17,907 bases of DNA from Chrysochromulina parva. Lineage: Eukaryota; Haptophyta; Prymnesiales; Chrysochromulinaceae. A program made the translations under genes and the position numbers. Below, in pieces: positions 8,001 through 17,300 of this stretch. A model generated the notes under the pieces. It had not been told where the DNA came from, made no database searches, and saw nothing but the letters and a program-made list of their open reading frames with translations. Position 1 is the first letter of the stretch. Each line of letters begins with the position of its first letter. Location of the stretch: assembly GCA_002887195.1 (NCBI GenBank), contig PJAB01001045.1, positions 1 through 17,907 on the forward strand, read 5' to 3'.

Positions 8001-10853
8001 GCGACTCACGGGGGGGTGCTCCTTGGAGGCGAATTGACCGCCAAGCTGACCGCAACCCTAGCGCATGCCGGCACCGGCCTCGCGGGCACCGTGAGTGCCG
8101 ACCAGCAGCTGTTGTTGACGGCGGGGACGGCTCCCGGGGCTGCGGCGGTCGGACCGGACTCTCGGCTTCGGGAGACGCCCCTACCTCGCCTCACAGCGAG
8201 GGAAGCCGAGGCAGCGAGAGAGGCAGCGGTGCGGGTGGCGGCCGAGGAGGCGGCGCTGTATGCGCCCACTGCCGCCGAGGCGCGCGCGCACGATGCATGC
8301 AAGCCGCCATCCCGGAACGCCGCGAGCGGTGCCGCCCACCCGTCGACGACTGCACCGCCCTCGCCCTCGCAGCTGCTGTGTGTGACTTGCGACGCGGCCG
8401 GCTGTGTCTCTGTTTGGGCTCTGCCCCAGTGGAATCTGCTCTTCAGCTCGCCATCAGCGATGCTCCTCGGCGCGTCGGTGGTGCACGACCAGCGTCCTCG
8501 TGGCGGTCGGGCTATCTCCTCTGCCGGTGGAGTGGGCGCCAGCACCCCTCGCGCCCTCGCTGTGCATCCGTCGGGGGGCAGCGCAGACAACGCCGACGCC
8601 GCCGACGGTGCAGGAACGCGCTCGGCGGCCGCGGCGGTGGCGGCGGTCGTGGCCGTCGAGGTGAGGTTCTTTCCCGTACGCCGGCGCGACTCACCACCGT
8701 TGCTCGCCCTCTACTTCGAGCCGCACGAGCTGCTCCTGTTCCGCGCAGTCAAGCATGCTGCCCTCGATGTCGGCGGCAGCGCCGGGTCCTCGCGCGGGAG
8801 TTTCGTCAGTTTCGTACGCGTACCTCACGGCGTGCGCCGATTGTTGCCGCGCGTCACGGATGGGCTTGCGGAAGAAGAGGCCGCCGAGGCGGCCGGCGGG
8901 CGTGCGTTGACCGCCTTCGAGGCCGCCTCACGCCTTGCGCCTCTGGGTCCGCGCCCCTCGCGCCTCGTGCCGCTCGATCACTTTGGCGGCGTCGATGGGC
9001 CTCTCGACGGAGCCGTTCTCGTCCTTGGCGAGACCGCAGCCGTCCTGTGCATGCAGCGCGACACTGTCTGGACACATGAGCTGCTGCCGCCGGCAGGCGG
9101 CACGGGCCTCGAGGACGCGATCGTGTGCGCGGCGCCGCTGCATAACATCAACTGCCCGCACGGAGTCGTGCTCATGGGACGGGGAGGCCGGCTGCACATC
9201 AGCTCGGTGCGTGCGCCGCCTCGCGCGGCGAGTGCGACACGGTACGACGTCGCCTGGCCGATGACGAAGATGGGGCTGCGGGCCACCGGCCACTACGTGT
9301 GCCACCTGCCGCTCGCTAAGGCCATCGTCGTCGCCATCTCGGTGGCCGAGCTACTGCCCGATACGGCGCCGCAGCCCAAGAACCCAAACGCACCGAACGC
9401 CAAAGCGGACAACGTGGCGGTGGCGGCGCTCGAGGGCGCGCCGCGCTATCAGGAGCGTTATGAGCTGAGATTGCTCGACGAGACGACGTGGGCGACACTC
9501 GACACGTACCCCCTGGGCGAGCAGGAGTGGGTGACCGCCTTGCAGCTGATGACGCTCCAGCGCGAGATGCCCAACCCGAACGCGCCCAACCCCGCCACAC
9601 TCCCGGCGCACTTGCGCAACCTGCCCATGTCTGCTGAGCGAATCCGCAAGCCCACGCCGTTGCTCGTGGTCGGCACGGCCGTCGTGCTTGGAGAGGACAG
9701 CAACTGCACCGGCAGGCTCCTCCTCCTTGACATCGACAGCGTGCTGGAGGGCGGAGCTGGGAAAGGCGGCGGCGAGGCTGGCGAAGGCGAAGGCGAAGGC
9801 GACGCTGACGAGGGCAGCATGCGCATGGTCCGTCGCTTCCGCGTGGCAGTCGATCATGAGGAGCGGGGCCCCATCCTTTCGGTTGCGCAGATGCAAGGGA
9901 AGCTCCAGGTGCGGCTGAGCCACTCCGGACCCTTATTTGGAAGTTCCTAATAGGCAGCTGACCCATATTAGGAAGCTGAGCCACTCCGGACCCTCCAACA
10001 GTTGCCGTGCTCCCCTGCCCCCCCCCCTCCCCCCATCCCCTCCCGTCCCCTCCCCCGCCTCTTGCTTCAGGTGGGTGTCGGAGCCAAGCTGGTGACATTT
10101 ATTTACCGCGAGGACGCGCTCGTCACCTTCGCCTTCTACATCGCGGGCTTCGGCGTCTCCGCTCTCGCGACGCTGCGCAACTACGTCTTTGCGGGCGATG
10201 TGCATCAGGGCGCGCAGCTGCTCACCTGGAAGGAAGACAAACAATCCCTTGTCCTTGTCTCGCGCCACCTGCGCACCACCTCCGCCTTCGCGTGCGACTT
10301 CTTGCTGCACGAGGGCACGCTGCACCTGGTACTGGCCGAGGCGGGACCCGCAGGCAGCCGGCCGACCCTCCGGCTGCTCAATTACTCACGCCAAGCTGAA
10401 GAGAGCCGCCGCGGCACCATCCTGCTCCCGCGTGCGAGCTTCCATGTCGGGGCGCCGATCACGCGCCTCCAGCGCGTCGCTGTCGGCGGCGCCGGCGCCG
10501 GCGGTGCTGGTGCCGGCGGCGCGCGACGGCAAGCGGTTCTGTGGGCGGCAGCAGATGGTTCGATAGGCTTCGTCGTCCCTCTGGGCGAGACGGCCTTCCG
10601 TCGGCTTGGCTTCTTGGCGACCAAGATGGTGGGCGGGCTGCGCCACGACGGCGCGCTCCACCCGCGCGCCTGGCGCGCCCTCGGCACGAGCGCCACCTCG
10701 GCGCGCGAGCTCAAGAATATGCTCGATGGTGGTCTCATCGGTCGCTTCCTCGAGCTCGGGGCCGACGAGCAGCGCCGGCTGGCGATGCAGATCGGGTCGA
10801 CACCCGCCAAGGTAGCAGAGGCGCTCACGGAGCTGGCTCGTGGGCTGCCGTGA
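5067..10853 (+). CDS. CPSF1: CPSF1/CPSF160, cleavage and polyadenylation specificity factor subunit 1 (two exons)
   Basis: Exon 1 is 5067-9908 (1,614 codons) and exon 2 is 10071-10853 (260 codons plus stop), giving about 1,874 aa. CPSF160 is the nuclear scaffold of the pre-mRNA 3' processing complex and helps bind the AAUAAA-type signal. Family signatures include SLNGIIESLRIVRP (residues 79-92), the AKVSVLELD block that follows, and a WSGRLAFKND block (about residues 285-300). Later come VVGTAVVLGED before the intron, and the CPSF_A C-terminal domain in exon 2 (LRNYVFAGD, RGTILLPRASFHVGA, HPRAWRAL, MLDGGLIGRFLEL). These are three beta-propellers by family knowledge. Human CPSF1 is about 1,440 aa; the excess is Ala/Gly/Glu-rich insertions around residues 470-660 and 900-1200. 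The first insertion carries a KRPR nuclear-localisation candidate at residue 577. The first ATG (5067) has a weak context. The open frame extends upstream only to a TTG. Confidence 0.96.
9909..10070 (+). other. CPSF1: CPSF1 intron, phase 0, 162 nt
   Basis: The donor is CTCCAG|GTGCGG and the acceptor is CTTGCTTCAG|GTGGGT. Joining them keeps the frame exactly and aligns the protein with CPSF1 across the junction (GKLQ then VGVGAKL). A C-rich pyrimidine tract fills about 10008-10069, including a run of 10 C at 10018-10027. A possible branch point CTGAC lies at 9957-9961. If retained, the intron gives a stop at 9948-9950 after 13 extra codons, removing the whole CPSF_A C-terminus. Confidence 0.93.
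9914..9994 (+). repeat. 20-nt direct repeat and 9-bp hairpin inside the CPSF1 intron
   Basis: The 20 bases at 9914-9933 recur exactly at 9975-9994. Between them, TTCCTAATA (9944-9952) pairs perfectly with TATTAGGAA (9966-9974), leaving a 13-nt loop. The direct repeats flank the hairpin, and the second copy abuts its 3' arm. This could be a duplication left by insertion or repair, or a structure that shortens the distance to the acceptor. Confidence 0.8.
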
Positions 10854-11322
10854 CCCTTTAGAGATGCGCGCGCGGTGAGATGCCCCTCGCAGATCCTCGT
10901 GCATGCGTCTTGGAGATGAAGCACGGGAAGTGTTACACTGGAGGTACGAGGTGCGCGCAAATGTTGTGCTGCTTTTGCGCATTAACGGGGAATTATTTTG
11001 GTTCAACATCAAAAATGCGCTGCTGCTGTTCAACACAACGCGCGCACACTCTCCGACCCCCAAACACAGGGAGCCACTATCACCATGGACGGAGATGTGG
11101 CCGACACAGCCCGTGGAGTGCCCGAGCGTGGTAACACTACCCGTATTGACACAGGCCGTTAATCGGCAAAGCTTGGGGGGAGAGAAGGCGCCGGACTAGC
11201 ATCTGTGCCAGGCCTTTGCACCTCTTCCCCCGACGGTAACCATTTTGCGAATTTGCGCTCACCATGGCGCTCGCTCGTCTTTTTTTCCACTTTGCGTCTC
11301 TTCTTGGGGGCGGAGACAAACC
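10854..11322. other. Intergenic region between CPSF1 and the VWA-LRR-HET gene
   Basis: This 469-bp gap must hold the CPSF1 3' UTR and the promoter and 5' UTR of the next gene. I see no AATAAA, no TATA box and no tRNA-like fold. About 10940-11040 is clearly richer in A and T than the flanking genes. It contains an ATG-started 98-codon frame (10903-11199) with no recognisable similarity. I treat that frame as chance, with low certainty. Confidence 0.5.
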
Positions 11323-14300
11323 ATGCCCGCGCGGGGCTCGTCTCCGGCAGCCACCTGGTTAGCATTTGCAATCCTGCTCAACATCTTGCCTGGTTCGGTT
11401 CACTCATCCCCGTCGACACCGTCGCCGCCGCCGCCCGCACCCCTGCCGTCGCCACCGCCGCCCACACCCCTGCCGTCGCCACCGCCGCCCACACCCCTGC
11501 CGTCGCCACCGCCGCCCACCCCCCCGCCGTCGCCGCCCCAGCCGCCGCCCTCGCCGCCCCCGCCGTCGCCCTCGCCGCCGCCGCCCTCGCCCTCGCCGCC
11601 GCCGCCCTCGCCCTCGCCGCCACCAACACCCCCATCACCGCCCTTGCAGCCCAGATGTGCGGGCGCCTTCAACCTCGTCTTGGTCATTGATAGATCCAGC
11701 TCGATGCTATGGAATATCAGTGACAATATCACTAAAACTGAAACCGCGCGGAACTGCCAGTCCAGCTGCCCAGGCGGCCAGGTCCCAATTGGCTCTGGGG
11801 GGTGTGCAGCGCAGGGTTCGGCCGCATGGAGAATTGCCCATAGCAAAGGGGCTTGCGGCGCCACCACGATGAGCGCCGTGAAAGACCTGGCCATCTCCAT
11901 CCTCGATCAAGTGGATTTGAACGTGGCACGTGTGGGCATCGTCACATTCAGCTACAACACCGGCTCCCCCTCCTCCCAAATTTTGGTGCCGTCCCTCCTC
12001 AGTACCTCCGGTTCCACCCACCAGATCTCGATGCCGTTGAGCGCGAACCGAGCTGCGCTGACTGCATCCATCCGGAGCATATTCGCCCAGGGCGAAACAT
12101 ATATTTCCGCCGGCCTTCTTTCCGGCGAGACGTTACTCAGGAACGCCACTTCCAGAGTGAGCTCGAGCATTCCGAATATGATCTGGCTGCTGACGGATGG
12201 CCAGCAGAACGAGGGCTTCGGCGGCGACCGCGTTGCTATCGAGACGGCGACGGCGATCAAAGCCAACGGCGCGACCATTTATGCGGTCGGCATTGGTGAT
12301 GCTTCTGCACAGACGATGGCCATGATGGCTAGTGCACCAGCAGCGCAACACTCATTCGTGACGTGCCAAACGTGTGTCCAAGATGTTCGAAGCCGGTTTG
12401 CGGACTTTTGCAGCCTGGCTACGAGCCCGAGCTTGCCACCAGCACCCTTCCTGCCGCCGCCGCCGCCGCCCCCGACTGCTCCTCCGCCTCCTGCATCGCC
12501 ACCGCCGCTCTACTCACCTCCACCGCCGTCGCCACCGCCGCCGTTGGCGCCTCCTTGCCCGCCGCCGCCCTTGGCCCCCGCCCCGCCCAACGGGTATTCG
12601 CCCCCGCCACCGTCGCCACCTCCATCGCCACCGTCGCCGCCGAAGCCGCCGTCTTTTCCGCCGCCGGCGCCCCCGCCACCATCGCCACCGCCGCCTCGTT
12701 CTCCACCTCCACCACCAAGGGCGCCGCCACCGATCGTGTATGCGTGCGGAAACGAATGCCAGTTCGGTAGCGACGGCCTTTGCGACGACGGCGGTGTTGG
12801 AGCCGAATACGCTGCGTGCGTGTTTGGGTCCGACTGTCAGGACTGCGGCCCTCGAGCGTTGATGCCGCCCCCACCACCGCCGTCGCCGCCGCCGGCCCCG
12901 CCTCGGCAATCGCCACGGTCACCGCCACTGCTTTCACCCCCACCATCGCCATCGCCACCACCACCGTCTCCTTCTCCTCCACCGCCTTCTCCTCCACCGC
13001 CGTCGCCGCCGTCGCCCTCGCCGCCACCGCCCTCGCCACCTCCCCCTTCCCCTCCATCTCCATCTCCTCCGCCGCCGCGTCCACCGCCCCCTTCGTCCCC
13101 ACCGCCCTCGCCACCACCACCTTCTCCTTCTCCTCCATCGCCTTCATCGCCTCCGTTCTCTCCCCCGCCGTCGCCACTACCCCCTCCACCATCTCCACCA
13201 CCTCCCGCACCACCGCCACCGTCCCCCCCGCCGTCGCCACCTCCTGCACCCCCGCCACCGTCCCCCCCGCCGTCGCCTCCGCCCTCGCCGCCGCCGAGCC
13301 CGCCGCCCTCACCCCCGCCCCCATTGCCACCTCCGCCCTCGCCGCCTCCATCGCCCCCACCGAGCCCACCACCCTCACCTCCACCCCCATCGCCACCTCC
13401 GCCCTCGCCGCCTCCATCGCCGCCACCCTCACCACCACCGCCCTCGCCGCCTCCATCACCGCCACCGTCGCCACCCCCTCCGTCACCACCACCAGACGGA
13501 GACGTGGCGGCGCTGACCGAGTTGTTCTTCGCACTCAACGGCTCTGCCTGGAAGCGCAGCGAGAACTGGGGCCGTGGCCACCCCTGCAAGGACAGGTGGC
13601 AGGGCATCGTGTGCTGCCCAACGACAAATCCGACCTGCTTGGAGGAGAGACGGCGCGAGCGGCGCCTACAGGGCGCACGCGCACGTGGTCTCACCTCGGA
13701 CCCGTACTGCTTCCAGGATGCCGGCGAATGCCTCATCGCGTACATCGACCTCTCGAACAACAGCATGAACGGAGAGCTGGTAGGCAGCTCTGGGAACAGC
13801 CCGTTTGCAACCGGCGCGCTGAGGTGGGTCCAGGAGCTCGATCTATCGAACAACAAGCTGATGGGCAGACCCATGAATTCTCTCGCCGAGTTTCCTCGGC
13901 TGCAGAGGCTCCTGATCTCCAACAATCACTTTAGTTACTTGAGCATGCCCGACGAGTTGCTCAGGGCCTGTGCGGCGCCGCTCGGCTTGGTGTGCACCGG
14001 GCTTCCTCAACAGTCGTGCTCGGCAGTGGCCGGTCCGTACCGTGTTGCCCTCGAGGACTTCCGTGGGGCGTGTGTCCACTGTGGAAGCCCGATGGCTGCA
14101 GTGATGGGCGCAGTCGTTATGGTGTTCCAGCAGGTGGTCCTGGGTAGTGGCTTCGCCCTGGCCGTCGTCGCATACCCCGATCTGCTCCAGAAGCACCTGT
14201 CCTCTTTTGGGCTCCTCCTCTCTTTCATCGACGTCGCAAAGATCCTTCGGCACAGCCGCGTCCCATGGTCGCCGACGATGCGCCGCGTGCTCTCCGTGCT

Positions 14301-17300
14301 GAGCATCAGTGTGAGTGGATACGATGAAGCCAGCCCCGAGTGTCTTCTTGGTTTCCTGCCCGAAGACGTCGCTTACTACTACTACTATCTCGCAAGACTC
14401 CTCCTCGCAATCTCACAGCTCGTGGTGCTGTGGCTCGTGCGCTGTGCCACCCGCCCCTGTGCGCGCCGCCGCCGTGCCGCATGGCTACAGATGGCCACGG
14501 TGCTCGAGAAGGCGGGCGCAGAGGACCTCGTGCCAGCGCTGGATGCAGCCAGCATCAGCTCTATCCGTCGCTTGAAGCGGTACGGCACGATGCCGGAGCT
14601 GCTCGCGGAGCTGCGCACGGCCACTGCCAAATGGGATCGGCCGTTTGACGGATTTACGCAGCAGCAGATTGGGGCGCTCCGGGGGCTAGGCCTCAACCCG
14701 GCCGATATTGATCCGCCGCGGTTGTTAACCCGGCAGAGTGCCACCAAGATAGGAGCACTCTCGCAGGCCACCAGGGCACGCACGCGCGCGGATGCCGCAG
14801 GGAGCTCCACACCGCGCCCCGAGACGCAACCTCAAAGTCCACCTCAAAGTCCACGTGGGTTTGCCGAGCTCCAGGACGCGTCCGATGAGCTCGAGCAGTT
14901 GAAACAGCAGCTGCAGCGTGCTCGTTCGGCTCTCGCGAACGACGCGACTGTAGCTTCCACGACGGCTGGCGACTCCGTTCCTGTCCTGCGCCAGTCGTCC
15001 GTTGCAGACCTCCTCTCCTCAGAGGAGCCGACGCCGCAGCCGTTGGAATCAACTGCAGCTGTCGCCGTCCGGCCCGCGCTCGTCGAACCCGATGAGCCGA
15101 CAGGCGGATCGCCGGCGTCGATCGCCCCGCCACCCAGCGTTGCTCCTCCATCGGAGGATTCCTCCTCCTCCAAGTACCAGCGTTCGGCAGAGGCTTCGCA
15201 GCGCCTCGCTGCAATCCAGGCTCGCAAGAAGGCAAAGGCCTCTCGAGCCAACGACGAGGAAGATGGCGAGGAAGATGGGCCCAGGGCCAGAGGACGTCGA
15301 GCCTCTCCCCCTCCCTCGCCTCCGTCTGCGGATGAGGACCGGCCGATGCGCCGCACCTCGAGCGAAAATGAGGCCTGGCAGTCCGCGTTGGGAGACCAGT
15401 CTGCAGACGGGTCAGGCCAAGCCTTCTCGGGCACGCACATGGAGAAGCTCGGATTCACGAAGGGTGGCCACGCCGAGAAGTGGACGGTTCGCTGGCAGAG
15501 ACGAGTGCTGTGGACGCTCGATGGTCTCATGGGCACGCTGCCAAAGGACGAGTCTGTACCCGCAGCCTGTGCTCTGATCAGCCCAGCCAAGACGAGGTCG
15601 TCATCGCTCTCTTCCCGTCACTCGCCAAGAATAGACACCGATCACCTGAGCCTCGATACCTTTCGGGAGTTGGTCATGGACAACGGCCAGAAGCTCAAGA
15701 CGCTCTTCGAAGAGTGGGACGAAGATGCCTCGAGCACGATCAGTACCAAGGAGTTCCGCAGCGCGCTCAAGTCGCTCGGCTTCACGGCAAGCGACGCGCA
15801 TATGGACGCTCTCTTCGACGAGCTCGACAAGGACAGGTCGGGTCAACTCGATTACAGGGAGATGATCAAGGCGATCAAGGCGAAGCCACGGGCCAAAATC
15901 AAGCGGGGACTCGTCAAGCGAAGCCTACGTGCCATGATCGCTCACCCAGAGAAGATTGATCTGGCCGAGTCGATCATCCTCGACCGGACCATGGTCGATG
16001 TGTGGATCGCGGCTGCGGCTCTGATGAGCACTTACCATGCAGGGCTGCATGGAAAGTGCACGTCGTCTTACTGCACGCCGGGTACGCACGTGTACGAGCT
16101 CTCGAGCATCGCCACATACATCGCGATTGCCGCCGTTGTCATCCAGCTGGGGCTATGCCTGCGGTTCACACGCGTGGCCGTGCGGCTGATGCGGCAGTCG
16201 GCCCGCGTGGTCAAGCGTTCGCTCAAAGGGGCTCACGAGGAGAGCCTGCGCTCGCTCCTGCGCTCTGGCGATATCCGATTGCTCCGCTGCTCGTGGCTCG
16301 TCTCGCAAACGTCCGACGCGAAGCTCGAGCGCGATGCTGCTGGGAGGGTGATCATGAGCCCGATGCAAAAGCTTCTGGCAGACGCCCCAGAGGCCTTCTT
16401 CTCGCCCGAAGAGGCTGTGGAGCTCTTCGACCTGGGCGACCGTTCCATTTTCGGCCTCTCGCACGCGTGGCAGACCCTCGACAACCCCGATCCACATGGG
16501 TGGACTTTGAGCGCTCTGCGCATGTTCCTTCGTGGGCCGTGGGAGTCGACGTCGGCGATCGATCCCGAGGTGGATGTGCGATGGCAGGGCTATCTAAAAG
16601 ACCTGGAGAGCTCTGCTCTCTTCTGGGATTGGGTGTCCGTTCCCCAGCCTCTCCTCGACGGCGGCAAGCGTCGCTTCGACGAGCAGCTGGCTTATGAGCG
16701 GGCAAGAGACCATGTCCTCTCCCTCTTTGCAAGCGCCCTCGGCACGTGCGTGCTCTCGATGCGCCATGTGCCGGCCGCCGAGGTGCACGGCGAGGCCTAC
16801 GAACGGCGTGTGCGCATTGACGGGCTCTCTGATGGCGTTGATGAAGTGAGCCTGAGCTCCTACCTCAAGGATCAGGCGATTGCCGCGCCGGTGGCCTGCC
16901 GCATAGATCACAGCCGTGCGAGCGCGACCGCCGAGCTCTGCTTCAGCAGTGAGGCGGACGCACGCCTCGCACTGTGGACGCTGCAGCAAGCTGGGGTCGC
17001 TGCATCTCTCGTGTACGATCCAACTCCATACGAGGAGCGCGGATGGACCGCATGCGAGATGTTCGCCGCGCAGGCTATCTCGGCTCACATCTCCCGCATG
17101 GGCTCTGTGCCCAAAGAGCTTAAATGTGCTCGCCGACCCAAGCTGATCGACATCACGCAGTTCGATCGGCCGATGCCGATCGCGCCACCGCTCGCGCCGT
17201 CGGTGCTCTATGCGAACGCCCGTGGGCGCCTCAAGACCGCCCTTTTCCGACGCGCTGGCGAGGCCAAGGAGGCGCAGAGCCTGCTCGAAATCCTCAGCCG

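Noticed and set aside
11205..11872. Plus-strand frames giving Ala/Val/Thr or Arg/His runs over the first Pro tract
   Set aside because: They are shifted readings of the Ser-Pro repeat and stop soon after it. The true frame starts at 11323 and continues into the VWA domain.
11410..13494. CRISPR-like array
   Set aside because: The repeats are codon-aligned Ser-Pro coding units without unique spacers, in a eukaryotic gene.
12419..13925. Two long minus-strand frames of 371 and 362 codons rich in Val/Ala/Glu or Gly
   Set aside because: They are read from the complement of the Ser-Pro repeats. The plus-strand frame through the same bases joins real domains on both sides.
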